DNA of 64,000 nt from Rhinopomastus cyanomelas (Eukaryota; Chordata; Aves; Bucerotiformes; Rhinopomastidae). The DNA lies in assembly GCA_013400115.1 (NCBI GenBank), contig VXBP01000285.1, positions 879,204 to 943,203 on the forward strand, given 5' to 3'. The position numbers and the translations under genes are program-made. How positions within the stretch are numbered: position 1 is the stretch's first letter; each line of letters starts with the position of its first letter. A model generated the notes under the pieces. The model did not search any database. It saw nothing but the letters and a program-made list of their open reading frames with translations, and was not told the origin of the DNA. Positions 14,001 through 25,702 of the stretch are shown here, piece by piece.

Positions 14001-17000
14001 AAGTAAGAGGACGTGTTTGAGCACAACAAAAGAGCAGCAGGCTTCAGGATTCAAGTAGCTGTAATCAGCTTCAATTTCGCATGAGAAAACCAAAGGGAAG
14101 ACTTTCTGCTTGTGATTACTTTGAATGTATTTCTGGTAGACTTTATCTTTCTCTTTATTCAAGCTCCTTTTAATTTTATCAGCTTTATCCTTAATTCTGC
14201 TTTTCTGTTCCTCAAGTCTCAAGGGCTATCCAGCCCTTTGAACTGATTTCTGATGTGCTCTGTGGGAGGTACAGTGCCTCTGGAGAGCATGTGAGATGAA
14301 AGGTCTCTCATGCTTTTTGTCCAGGTGAGCTCTGTAGAAGTTTGATGTCTATGATTTTATTCTTTAATGATGAGAACAGACTCTGTAGCACCCACAAAAC
14401 ACTTGCTGGAACACTGTGCTGCTTAATGTTGCTTCCTTCTGGATCCCAAAACAAAGTCCCTGCCTAAATCCTTCCATGTATGCTCAATGTTTCAGTTGAT
14501 TGTGTTCATGTACTCCTTGTAGGGTGGGTATTTGGACAGCACACTTGAGCAATTCCCAGATATTTCTCACAATTCAATGGTTTTAAAGCTGAGTGTGCAG
14601 TTTTAAAACCTTGACTTGCCACAAATGTGTGATTTAAGGACTCCATGAACATCTGTGTACTGGAGCCAGTTTTTTTTTAGTTATCAGCCTGGGATATGCA
14701 AAAATACATAGAAATCCCTTTTACAAATAATTACTCTAAAAGGAGGTTCCTTTTCCTTCAGCTTTCAGTCTGACAAAAGACTTCACTGACTCCGTTCCCT
14801 GTTGAATTTTCGTACTGATAGATCAAGGCAAACGAAAGGGCTCTCTGGACCATGCAAAGCAGCAGAGGTAACTGCAGTTGCTTTGGATCTAAGGGTGACC
14901 TGCACAGCCTTGCTCCTGATGAGGATGCAGCAGAACAATATCATCCTTGTTTGCACTCATTTAAATCAGTGCTCAGAGTCTTTCCTTCCCCCTGTGCAGC
15001 ACGTCCCCTGCACAGCCTCACAAAGGGCTGTATTCATCAGCTAGCAGCAAGCAGTTACAGTCCTCCTGAAAGATGACAGGCTGTGCCAGCTCTACCATGG
15101 CTTGTTTAAAACAGTCTGTTCTTCCTTGCTCATGCAAACCCGGTGCTGTCTTGGCTGGCTCCTGTATATGTGGGAAGATCTGAGGGTCTAAGGAAATTTC
15201 CATGAAGTGGGAAAGGATTCTCTAGGTCAGTAAGTCCTACTGAAGTAGTTACATCCCCTGCGGGAGCTCAAGACTTCCATCCCAAGAGCTGTTTTGTTTC
15301 ATGCCCACACTCCTTCCACAGAAAAGCTGCTGCTGCACAACCTCACTGCTCCAGATAGGTCAAACCTTCTTTGCATTCCCAGCCTCAATTTATTCATGGC
15401 CAGTTTTCTCACATTTGTTCCCATGTCAGCACTGGCCATTAGCTTAATCCAGTGCTGGGGAGAGCTGTTTTATTTGTCTCACTGTGTTTGTAGAAGCAAG
15501 CAGCTACGTGCAGCTCTAATTTCGTGGAGATAACACAGGTGCTGCTTTAGTTTTCCTGTTCAGAGAGACAATGCTCAATCCTCAGTCCTTCCTGTTATCC
15601 TTTTCTTCAGCTAAACTCAATTTACCTGCCCTGCATGTTCCAGGACAGGCTGGGAGGGGTGATCACAGCCTGTCTGAGCCTAGATGCTGAGGATACAGCT
15701 GCAAAAGCAAAGCCTGAGCTAGCTATGGTGGTGAAGTCAAATAGGGAGGAGGCAGGTTCCTGCAGAATTGGGCTGGTTGAAAAATTGCTTGTTGTGGTGA
15801 TGTGAAAACACTGCAACACAAAAGTCAAGGCATGTCTGACTAACTGGTCAGTTGACTGTAATGTAGGGAGTGGGGTTGCTCTGCCTTTCCCTGCCTCCCT
15901 TCCATAGCATATCTCTGAGTTCTTCATCCTATGCTATGTCCTTCCTTTATGTGTGTTTCTCACACTTCTCCTGTTCCTCTTTTTCTTTTTTTCTTTCTGG
16001 AGTGGTCCCACTCTGAGCTGTGCTGGGAGGCTGGTCAGAGCTTAGTAAGTTCAAAACTTTCCTAGCAGCCACTAAATACTCTGAAGGCAGCCTAAAGAGG
16101 AGCTTTAAACATCAAGCTGTGCCTATGAGCTACCAGAGGCAATGTGTGGGCTCCTGTTTGCCAGTAAATTCCCTCCCACTTGCACCAGAATCCAGAGGTC
16201 CACAGAGTATTTCCCTCAAACTGAAAGGATGACTGAGAATTATTGTATAGCACTGAAGCCTATAAATGCTGTCACTCCTAATGGACATGGATAAAAGAGC
16301 AAGCTCAGGTCCTGAAATTCACATCCCTAATCCAACCTCAACACTGTCAGCCTGGACAAGCTAAATCACCTTCTCCCAAATTCCTCCTGTTCCCCAGTTT
16401 GTCATCCCCTCTCATGAAACTTAGCAAGAGCCAGCCCCCAATGCAGGAGGTTTCTGTGGTAACTCTAAGTGTCACCCTAAACCACACACCTACTATCATT
16501 GAAAGACCCAGGCACTTTAAGCAAAAGATAATAGGCAATCATAAATTGCTGTATGTTGCAGGAGTCCCTCTTAGTGTCTGGGAGATGCATTTGTCACCTA
16601 GCAACGATGTAAGGTGATGAGGAAACAACAGATTTTTAATCTAATGGTCATGAGTTAACATCTATCAGAGAGCAGCCTCCAAAGTCCACTGATGATGTGG
16701 ACATGATTGATTGAAGAGGTAGGAGATGCCAAACTTTTCATTAGTTAGTGGATGAGCAGGAGAGAGCAGGGGTTACCTTTCATGTATCTATGTACATATA
16801 TTTGCATTTATCTCCTCCTCCAGAAAAGCCTAGAAAAATCCCTCAAACTGGAGATTACAGTCTGACACAGAGATACCCCAGAATCTCAATCTTGCAAAAC
16901 CTCTGTAGGTTTTGGTGCAGAGCTCCTCTCAGCTTTTTGTGTCAGCAAGTGCAGAGGCTTTTCATGATGTTCATGTATTCAAACAGCTCAGCAGATCATG

Positions 17001-18315
17001 GATACAGAGCTTTCCTGCTGAAGCAGCCAGCCTTTTCAGTAGGATCATGCCTGAAGCAAAGCATAGGGCTGGTCGTGGACTCCCTCTTAGCCAACTATCT
17101 CTCCTCTTGACATTATTACTGAGAATACAGGGACAGGGTCCACAAGTTGCCACCACTACTTGGAATGTCTGTGTGGGATCAACCAGCAGAGAACTTCAAA
17201 GTCTCCTTTAAGGCCAGGAAGCTAAGCAGTGGCAGAATTCAATTCTCCCACTTTTCTTCTAGAAACAGACCCAGGACATATGCTGTGTGTTATTTTGTGT
17301 ACCAAGAACTCATTGTGGTACCTGCTGCCCGAAATGCTGGGGATGATCCATTCAATAGCTCTAAATTGGAAGTACCCTGGGTGCTGGCATGAAAGAAGTC
17401 ATTGTGAGAGGAAGAAAACTGAAATTAGTTCACTGATGGATGATGTCTTTGAAGCCTGAAATTGTAAGTCACAAGGTTCTCAGCAAGGCTTTGCGCATTT
17501 TTATCCTGCAGGAGCTTTTTCTTTTAAGAAAATGGCAAAGAAATTGTTTTGGCAGTTTTCTGTTGAACAAAATTGAAAAGGATTGGTCTGAACCAGGACA
17601 CCACCATGTTCAGATGGTTTAAATTGTATAGCATGTGCACCTAGCACCACTATGAGGGTTGCTTTCACAGAGCACATCATTTCAGAGGCTCACCTTTAAT
17701 TAGTAGTGGCCTAAAAGTAAACATTTGAGAGCATGAGGGTTTACACTAGGTTTATGCAAAGTTTTACCATTAAATAGCAAACTGAGGTTGAGTGTATGTG
17801 TCAGAGTTGGTTAGATTTCTTGACCTTTTAGTTAAAGTAGAGCCACAGAGGTGTTTCTCAGGAGCAGCTGAGCTTTGTCAATCATTAGTGAAGTAATGGC
17901 ATCACAACATAATACTTAACTTCTGGAGCAATGGCTAAACATATTCACGGCAACACCCTTTGTGTTAAATCTGGAAGAACCGCAGTTAATGGTGCGTGTC
18001 TGCCACGGGCTGTAGACTTCAGTGACAATCTATTACTGACTGCTGCACAAACCAGGATTGTCCATTCTGTGGTGATCAAACCATCTTCCACCCATTAGCT
18101 ACGTTGTGTGGAGGTATCCACTAAAATGGAAATGGTCCTGATACTGTGCAGTGGAGTTTGGTAGCTTTTATGAGAACAACGGTGCATGTGGTTTTTTGGA
18201 TGCATTTTCCTAGCAAACCAACCCCTGGCATCTGTGTGAAAGCAGTAGAGGTGCCGGTGGTGGTTGTCTCAAGCTGAGAAAGGCTTCCTTCATCCTTGGT
18301 GCACGTGTTTGAGGT
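11046..18315. other. Intergenic, no gene seen
   Basis: There is no convincing exon. TAAT-rich AT stretches lie at 11,455-11,560 and 13,840-14,000. A direct duplication of a 21-bp unit is at 12,340-12,380. Open frames up to 136 codons (minus strand near 13,007-13,417) look random and match no family I know. Confidence 0.6.
12340..12380. repeat. Two-copy 21-bp tandem repeat
   Basis: The unit TGAAGAAGTTTACAAAAGTA plus T occurs twice back to back, identical apart from the final base. It looks like a recent replication-slippage duplication. Confidence 0.9.
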
Positions 18316-18573
18316 GGTAGGTACAGTGCACAGGAGGTGGCTGGAAGTAGCTCTGCTTTCCGGTAGTGCCAGAATTGCACCTGAAGGCAACATGCAATCA
18401 CAGAAGGTTAGAGGCTGGAAGAGACGTCTGCAGATAATCTAGGTAGGTACAGCGCATAGGAGGTGGCTGGAGGTAGCCCTGCTTTTTCAGTAACGCCAGA
18501 ATTGTAGCTGAAGGCAACATGCAATCACAGAATGTTAGGGATTACGAGAGAAGAAACTTCTGTAGATAATCTA
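18316..18573. repeat. Imperfect tandem duplication, about 126-132 bp unit
   Basis: Copy 1 (18,316-18,441) and copy 2 (18,442-18,573) both start GGTAGGTACAG, share GAAGGCAACATGCAATCACA, and end in AGATAATCTA. They differ at a noticeable fraction of positions, and copy 2 has a small insertion. The unit holds unique flank plus the first roughly 50 bp of an antisense CR1 3' end, so the duplication happened after the CR1 landed. Confidence 0.85.
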
Positions 18574-18830
18574 GTTCAACCTCCATGCTAAAGCAGCTTC
18601 TCCTGGAGCAGATCACACAGAAACACATTCAGGTGGGTTTTGAATGTCTCCAGAGATGGAGACTTCACAGCCTCTCTGAGCAGCCCGTTCTAGTGCTTTG
18701 TCACCCTCAGCATAAAAATGTTTTTCCATGTGTTCAAACTGAGTCTCCTGTGTTCCAATTTATGCCCCTTGCTCTTCATCCTATCACTGGGCACCACCAA
18801 GAAGACCTGGTCCCATTTAGATAATAGTGA
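18519..18830 (-). mobile_element. CR1 LINE 3' end (antisense)
   Basis: The plus strand starts CACAGAATGTTAGGGATTAC and runs through AGATCACACAGAAACACATT and GGTTTTGAATGTCTCCAGAG. It ends in the part complementary to the ORF2 C-terminus, near GTGTTCCAATTTATGCCCCT. This is a CR1 in minus orientation with its 3' terminus at the left. The start of the element is duplicated in the adjacent tandem repeat. Confidence 0.88.
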
Positions 18831-19205
18831 AATTTAACATCATAACGAAATCATGGCCTCCAGTGATCCTTTATTTGTAGCAGGTCCTGTTAAATACAGC
18901 TGTGGGTTAATATGGAACTAAGCTTCAGCAACAGGAATTTGTGAACAGCTACGAAAATACTGAAACAACTACAAGGTGCTGACCTTAAACTAGTGTTCCT
19001 TTAACTCTCAGCAACTGTTTGAGTGTGTCCATGCAAACCCAAATTTGCTCCCTGGCCAGCGGTAATATCTGAAGCATGGGAAGCCATTGGGTAACGTATT
19101 CTCTGACTGAGCGCACAACTTGCAGAGATGTTTTAAAAGCTCCAAATTAAAGAGGGTAAAACACTGCTGCAAACAAACCTCAATCCCTTGTTTCTTCTGC
19201 TAGTG

Positions 19206-19280
19206 ATGTGGAGACCTGGAGCTTTGTGGTTTGCTTCATGGATCTCAAGAACTGGAGTTCTGTGTTTAACCTTCTTCCAG
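19206..19280 (+). CDS. TMEM207: TMEM207 exon 1 (signal peptide)
   Basis: It encodes 25 residues from Met to TFFQ and ends at CAG|GTAACA in phase 0. The segment GVLCLTFFQ aligns with the end of the human signal peptide (GILCLPLFQ). The ATG has G at -3. A pyrimidine tract and AG just upstream (TTTCTTCTGCTAG) could be a 5' UTR splice acceptor, so the transcription start may lie further left. Confidence 0.82.
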
Positions 19281-22200
19281 GTAACAAAATCTTTCCCTTG
19301 AAGAAGGCTGATTTTTTTGTAAGGGGAAGATTTAAACTTTTATAGAAGGTAGTCATCAGCCCTTTTCATTTTGGGTGGTGGCCATTTTAGAGGACCTGAA
19401 TTTGGGAAGGATTTAATGTTCATAACCGTTCCAGTTAATGCAGAGAAAACTGTCTGCCTCAATCCTTTATTCTGTGTATGGGCATTGAAATGGAAGCTTG
19501 TGGGTCTTCAGCAGCACGGGTGGGTATTTGGCTGCATTGATAGATTGCTGTCTCAAAACAAATGTAATTTGCTGCAGTTTAACTATGCCAGGGTAGCTCT
19601 GCTCAGGTAGTTTGAAGAATGATAAAATAGTCTAGATGTTGCCATTCGTTCATGAAGAGTACTCAGGGTGCACGTAATCACAGCAACTGGCTGTCTGGTT
19701 TTGACCTGTTCTAATAATCAGCTGAAGTGCAACGAAAAAGATTTATATGTTCTGTACCAGGGTACCCATGTGACAAGGTAAATTGGCTCAGTTTTGAAAG
19801 GACACATCTGGAAGAGCTGAAGCTTCTGTCTTTTTCTCTGTTCCTCATTTGGGTTTCAGCTGCTCATGAACTGTTATAGATACCGTTTTATCTGAAGTGC
19901 TTCTTACACCTAAGGACCTCTGTTGCAGCTAGGGACCGAAAGGAAGTCTGTGCACAGGATCAAACATGTTATGTGATTTGTGGGGTATTTTCTTGCTGTT
20001 TACAGTGAAACAGCCTTCTACAAAATCATCTTTACGAAGAAGTCCTGTTATTTAAAGATGTAAGATCTCTCGGTTATATTGAGTTGTTGGGTACAAGGTT
20101 CTAATACAGAGCAGAGCTTTCCGGTTTGTGTCAAAGACAGCCTGAAACCTCTGTGGTTCAGACACATGCAGAAGGAAATCCAAATTAATGATTTACAAAT
20201 TTCATTCTAATAGATTTCTCTGAGAATTAAATCTAGATCTTGCTCATTCTACTTTCGAGCGTTGCCGTAGTTCTGTACCAAGTCTGAAGTTTAGGTAGCA
20301 GAGTTATGAGAGTGTTACAACACACCTGAGGCGAGTCAGCCAGGGATGGTGTTGAGTGTGTTCAATCACACTGATCAACAGTTCTAGCTGCTTTTTGCCC
20401 ACATAGTCTGAAACTGAGGTGAAGATCAACAAGGCTTGCAAAAATAAGCTTGCTTGAGCAGAGAGTAGAAAATATACCTGACAAACAAGTTTTGGGTTCA
20501 CATATTTGCAATACCCGAAACCCAACTCTGGGAACGGTACAACACCACTATCTGAAAACGGGAGAATGCTGGGGACAGCAAGCTGCTTGCCTGATGAAAA
20601 CAGCCACAACTTACACCTGTGCTCACAGTTAACTAAATTAATTAAAAATGAGCTACAGAGCAAAAGTTTGATCGTAGACACTTCTGAGTAGTGAACCCGG
20701 TTCTGTAAACAGGCCTCTGAGAACTGTATTTCTCTGGTCTTGTCCTTTCCCTTTTCACAACAGAAGAAATGCTTTCCCCTCGACTTAGCTGTCACGTACG
20801 ACCTGTTGAATTTATTGAGCTCTCTGCAAGGCTGTCCATTGGTCCTGATACTTTTGTCTCAGTTCAAAGGTGCGCAGACGGGAAAGCTTGATCCTGTGGT
20901 CTCTAGGCAGAGGTCTGATTTTCATCCCTGCAGGAGCCAGCAGCTACATGGCTCTTCCTTTCCAACTCCCAACTCTAGGTTCAGAAGTTATACTGGTAAA
21001 CTGTAAAAAAGCCAGCATGTCTGTCCTCTCCGATTTACATGTGTGTTTTCAGTCAGCAGATTCTGAACTGGACTGTGAGCCTGGCGAGAGGTGAGTGCGG
21101 CAATCTATATCCCACCGGTGGCTGCTCCCATCCCAGGCTCTGTCAGAGCTGCTGTGCTGCTGCCCAACACACTGGCATGGCAGAGGAGAAAGGGCTTGCA
21201 GGAAAGGGACATTTTTCTTCCTGAAGAGGAAGGGGAGGCTGGCAGACCTTTGGGTTTTCAGCAAAAACACTGGTGGTGGGTGCCAGGGTTGAAAGACAAC
21301 ACTTGCATGCGGCTTCGTACATCATCTGCATCTGCTCCCATCTACAGAGTGAAAATTATAATAGGGTTTCCTCAACAGAGGGAAACTCAATCAGACTTCC
21401 CAGTGATGCTTTATTTGTGTCAGTAGGCATGTGCTGGAGTCAGTATCATCCCCACCTGTTGCACTGAAAGATCCTTGTATTCCTCTCTTGTTAGGTGCCT
21501 GGGGAAGAGCACTGAAAACTTCAGCAGCTGGTATGTGTGGTAAGTCTCAGGTTTTTTTAGAGGGAAGAACTGGCAAATAATATGCTTTAATGGATATATA
21601 GAGAGAAAGGCATTTAGAGAGACTGATAGCTAAAGAGTGTTGCTTCTGGGCTGTCTCTGTGTTCTGTCTTTACTGACTAATGGGAACCATTTATCCATAT
21701 CCTACTCACTGTTCACTGACAACTGAGCTGGGCAAAACTGATGAGTGATTTCAGGAAGAAATGTTTGAATTTCCAGCCAGCACTCGGCACTGAGCACTCA
21801 GCACTCGTTGGCTTCTGGGGACTTTGATCACATCCAGTACACTGACAGGGAAAGCACAACATTTAACAGCTATTTGCAGAAGATGTTAATGAATATGTTA
21901 ATTCAAAGACAACCAGCCATCTGTCAATGCTGCCCACAGATGGTGATGGTACTGTTCCTCTCCTTCTGCCTCAGGTTCCTGGTGTTGTTTTTCCTGGCCT
22001 TGCTATTGTCCTGTGGGATCTGCTGCTGCCTGCAGTGCTGCCTGCAACAACGGAGCTGCCTCCCCCGCCAACGCACTGTGGCCGTCTTTGCGCTCAGCAG
22101 CTCTGATGCCTTTTGTGGTTAGTTGTCTCCCTGCCTGCTGCAGCCCCCACTGGCCCCGCTAGGCTTCCGTTGACCCATCCATAGCTGCATAAGAGGCAGC

Positions 22201-23134
22201 AAGGTTTGAGTGGAAGCTGGGCTCCAGCTGGGTGCTGTGTTTCTGGTGAGCAGTGGGGTGCCCAGCTTGGGCATCCTAGGGACATGTTCAGACCAATGTA
22301 CTGGAGAGCTTAAGCAAGCCACATCCACTTTTTCCCAGCCATAGATTCAGTTGGACTCAGTGCTGAACCTGCATGTCTATGTGACCCAAAGGTGTCCAGT
22401 TGGGGTTTGACCACACTGACACATCTTGGTGCCAGGGCACTCAGCATCCCAGCACAAGAACTGCCTATAGTTAAGCAGCATTTTTCCAACAGATGACCTG
22501 CTTTTCTCACTCAGGCAAGACCCACACCACTGCCTACTTGAGCCACTCCAGTAGGCAGCTCAGCTGGCTGATACATTCCCTGGGGTCTATCTAAAAGTTG
22601 TCCTGGTGGGTGCTGTTCACAATGGCCACCCTCAGCATTTCTCCAGGAGCACCCAGAGTTTTGAGAATTCACCTATAATGACTAGGCTTAGCATCTAGCT
22701 CCAACCTGGAGTATTGTCATCAGCTGTTTCTGTAATTAGACCAAGACCTTCCTATAGAAGGTGTCACCTGCTTTCTGAGTGGCCATGAACGCTGTGTCCA
22801 CAGACAGGACCCACCTCAAACCCACCCATATTCCTCTGTTCTCACATCTTGTACCTGGAGTTTTTGGTGAGAGGCTTTGTGATGTTGTGCTTTAAAAATT
22901 ACATTTTTTTGTTTCCAAGTGGTTTGGCAGCTCCTTCCAGCTCACACCTGTCTGCTGTACAGTTACAGCTTTGCTTTTTTTCTAGCCCGTGAAGCACCTC
23001 AGTGCCCCTTCTCTGGATCTCTGAGCCCCTGCATGACTAAGGAGATGTGCTCTGCTCCTGCTCTACGCTTCAGCACTGGAGGAACGGAGTTGCCTCCATC
23101 CTATGAGGATATTATGAAGGAAAACAGGCTCTAG
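19206..23134 (+). CDS. TMEM207: TMEM207, transmembrane protein 207 (five coding exons, complete)
   Basis: Exons 19206-19280, 21053-21090, 21495-21539, 21975-22117 and 22986-23134 join in phase to 450 nt, giving 149 residues (human about 146). Every junction has AG/GT borders. Residues 7-24 are a hydrophobic signal peptide. The short ectodomain (about 26-50) carries Cys33 and Cys39 in the same spacing style as the human protein and an N-F-S sequon at Asn46. One membrane span covers about 51-72 (starts WYVWFLVLFF), followed by a Cys-rich stretch (66-81). The conserved RTVAVFAL block lies at 86-93, and the tail has the WW-binding PPSY motif at 137-140. The human protein is single-pass and its PPxY motif is reported to bind WW-domain proteins. 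The physiological role in birds is inferred only. The gene converges on CLDN16, its usual vertebrate neighbour. Identity rests on TM, RTVAVFA and PPxY similarity plus position. Confidence 0.9.
21053..21090 (+). CDS. TMEM207: TMEM207 exon 2 (38 nt)
   Basis: Acceptor TGTGTTTTCAG and donor GAGAG|GTGAGT. It encodes residues 26-37 and two bases of Arg38 (SADSELDCEPGE). Entry is phase 0 and exit phase 2, matching both neighbours. Confidence 0.85.
21495..21539 (+). CDS. TMEM207: TMEM207 exon 3 (45 nt)
   Basis: Acceptor CTCTTGTTAG and donor TATGTGTG|GTAAGT. It completes Arg38 and encodes CLGKSTENFSSWYV, then two bases of Trp53. The WYVW start of the membrane span matches WYIW of the human protein. 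Confidence 0.88.
21975..22117 (+). CDS. TMEM207: TMEM207 exon 4 (membrane span)
   Basis: Acceptor TCCTTCTGCCTCAG and donor TTTTGTG|GTTAGT. The donor is weak at +3, but read-through would stop two codons later. It encodes the rest of the membrane helix, eight cysteines in residues 66-81 (C66, C69-71, C74, C75, C81 and C100 nearby) and the RTVAVFAL block. Confidence 0.88.
22986..23134 (+). CDS. TMEM207: TMEM207 exon 5 (cytosolic tail, stop)
   Basis: Acceptor TTGCTTTTTTTCTAG. It encodes residues 101-149 and TAG at 23,132-23,134. It contains LPPSYEDIMKENRL, the PPxY tail, comparable with SPPPYEEIVK of human TMEM207. Confidence 0.9.
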
Positions 23135-23297
23135 ACACTTTGTGTTGGCTTTCTGTGATTCCTCTTGTTTCATCAGAGATCTTCCATTAAGCTACAGCAG
23201 AGTGAGATCAAATCAGCCCTTTCCACAGACTGGCCAAGAGACTGAAAAAACAGGATATATGTCATCAAAACCAAAAAGAGGAGAAAGAATGCAACAG

Positions 23298-23303
23298 AAT
23301 AAA
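23298..23303 (+). terminator. TMEM207: Poly(A) signal for TMEM207
   Basis: A canonical AATAAA (in CAGAATAAATG) lies about 164 nt after the TMEM207 stop codon. This is the first such signal downstream and gives a compact 3' UTR. Confidence 0.65.
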
Positions 23304-25166
23304 TGACAAAAATTATGTGTGTAATCTGTCAAAGGAGTTCAGCTTGATGTTTTGAAAGGGCTCTCGATTTTGAGAAGCACCCTCAAAGGTCTGTCTGTGT
23401 TTCGGGCTTCTGGCTCAGCCTCCAGATTTATTTCTCTAAGGCTGCTCAAGCTGGTGCAGTCCCATGTGTTTTAGGACTGAGTGTTGATAAATGACTTGAT
23501 AGCTACTTCTCAGACTTGGGCTGCCTCCTTCACTTGGCATGGTGCCAGCAAACACCCTCTGGCAAAGTCATGTTGTTGTAATACCTTGTAATGCAATCGT
23601 GCCACTCTGCGATGAAGAATTGTTTGCCATATTTAAAATATTTAGCACAGCGTATCAGGTTTGTCTGGTGCAAAAGAAAGCAAATTTATGGCCAGGGAGT
23701 GAAAGTAAAAGAGGGGGTTTGGGAGGGCAGCAGCCGTGGCAGGACCTGGTTACGGTTTGCTCATTTGAGTTGTGCTTTGTTTCATGGTGATTGTCTCCAA
23801 CTACTCTTGCCCTGTCACTGCAGGTCTGTGGGATATGGATGTCCCAGGACCCACAGATGTGAAATATGTGGTGGGAAATATTTTGTGTTTAGCTACAGAA
23901 TTTTATTAGGATGCCGTTAAGTTGGAGGCGACCAGTGCAGACAGAATGGGAAGAGACTTCAAGGCTACCTTACACCTGAGCAGAATGAGCTTTGTCTAAG
24001 CCATTCTAAGTGGAATAAACCTGCCTGGTTCTCTGATTACTGAGGAAAGATGCTGAATTTTCCCCTTACCTGGATTCCAGGTTAAAGCAAAGATTTCCTT
24101 TGTCATGGGCAGGTCACCGAAGGCTGGACTCACCCTGCCTGACCTTTCTACTGCTGATCTGTTACTGGCCAGGGCTTGGGGCTGCAATCAGTCCCCTGTG
24201 GCACAGAAGGTAAATTTCACACACAGTTCCACACATTGTGTGCTCAGGGATCCTTAAACTCTCAGTCCAGTTGGGCAGCTGGGTCCAGCCTGGATGCCCC
24301 AAAAGACGGACAGAAGCCCACAGTTTGCTTCCTGAAGCAGTTCTGCACCTGTAGAGTGGGGTTGGTACCAATTTGTCTGCTCAGGGAGGTAAATCCCATA
24401 AAGGTTATGAAGTGCTCACGTATTCTCATAATGAGGCTGTATAAGCACCTTCACTAGATAAAGAACTGTAGCATATTTCAAGTGACACGTTCTCTGCTGG
24501 CACCACCACAAATTATCTCCATAAAATCTTATTTTAGAAGCAGCTTTAATGTTTGACTGTTGTGTGAAAGGAAATAAATGTTGTCGTAGCAAAATGAATG
24601 TTTGTGCCAGCAGGCTAAAATATTACAGGGTTTATTAACAAGGAAAATTAGCAAGTATAGTCTCAGCCAGAGGAGAAGCTGAGTGATTCCTGAGTGTTCT
24701 TTTGCTGGCTGAACTTACTAAGAATTGCAGGGCAATCAGCAACTCTTAGGATCAGACCTTTTATATACATAACTGCTTCCACTCTTCAACCTCTTCAATT
24801 TATGCCCTGAAGCATGAGATTTGATTATATTTGTCACTTCAGCTTGTGTAGACTGCTGGTGGGCATTAAATCAGCCACCACTTCCTTCCCACCTACACTC
24901 TGCACTTGTTTCATGGAAAGGGACTCCACAGGTTGTCTGCATTACATGCTGCATAAAACATTACCATCTCCCACCTTATTAACTGCTTGGCTCCAAGCAA
25001 ATTGCTGTCTTTAATTTCATTGACTCTCACCTTCTAATCAGGTGGCTGGAGAGGCTAGCAAGCAAGGACTGCTCCTGTTTCAACACCTGCATCACTCTGC
25101 ATCCCTCTTTCACAAGGTCTGGGGTGCAGCACTCTGTGCCAAGGTGGTGAATCCTTCCTAAGCTCC
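23304..25166. other. Intergenic, no gene seen
   Basis: Downstream flank of TMEM207, with no recognised exon. Open frames up to 109 codons have no family resemblance. Confidence 0.6.
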
Positions 25167-25702
25167 CCCTCTACTTTGCCCTGGTTAGACCATCTGGAGT
25201 ATTGTGTCCAGTTCTGGGCTCCTCAGTTCAAGAAGGACATGAAACTGCTGGAGAGAGTCCAGCATAGGGCAATGAGGATGATGGAGGTGGAGCACCTTTA
25301 TGAGGAGAAGCTGAGGGAGCTGGGTTTCTAGCTTGGAAAAGGGGAGACTTCAGGGTGACCTCATTAATGTCTATAAATATTTGAAGGGTGGGTGTCAGGA
25401 GGATGGAGTCAGGCTCTTCTCAGTGTCATCTAGCAATAGGACAAGGGGCAATGGTTGTAAGCTGGAACGTATGAGGTTCCACATAAATATGAGAGGGTAC
25501 TTCTTCACTGTGAGGGTGGCTGAGCACTGGAACAGGTTGCCCAGGGTGGTTGTGGTGTCTCCTTCACTGGAGACATTTAAGACCCACCTGGATGTGTTCC
25601 TGTGTGGCTTGGTCTAGACTCTAGGTGATCCTGCTGTGTCAGGCAGACTGGACTAGATAGATGATCTTTCGAGGTCCCTTCCAATCCCTTGTGATTCTAT
25701 GA
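25167..25702 (+). mobile_element. CR1 LINE, 5'-truncated (about 540 bp)
   Basis: It starts in the ORF2 region encoding 'pH-LEYC-FWAPQFK' (CTGGAGTATTGTGTCCAGTT) and continues through LKGGCQEDG and RTRGNGCKLE. It ends with a 3' UTR and the tail CCTTGTGATTCTATGA. A stop and frame changes break the ORF, leaving a 94-codon remnant at 25,333-25,617. Sense orientation is plus. Confidence 0.93.

Larger units (their letters stand above)
19281..22985 (+). other. TMEM207: TMEM207 introns 1-4
   Basis: Introns are 1,772, 404, 435 and 868 bp. Intron 1 contains a 163-codon minus-strand open frame (20,304-20,795) with no recognisable domain, which I take as chance. A short CACTCGGCACTGAGCACTCA repeat-like stretch lies near 21,781. 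No transposon was recognised inside the gene. Confidence 0.7.

Noticed and set aside
20304..20795. 163-codon minus-strand open frame
   Set aside because: It lies wholly in TMEM207 intron 1, has no domain or plausible splice partners, and the composition looks random.
25333..25617. Apparent 94-residue gene
   Set aside because: It is the degraded end of CR1 ORF2, matching the other CR1 copies in the window.
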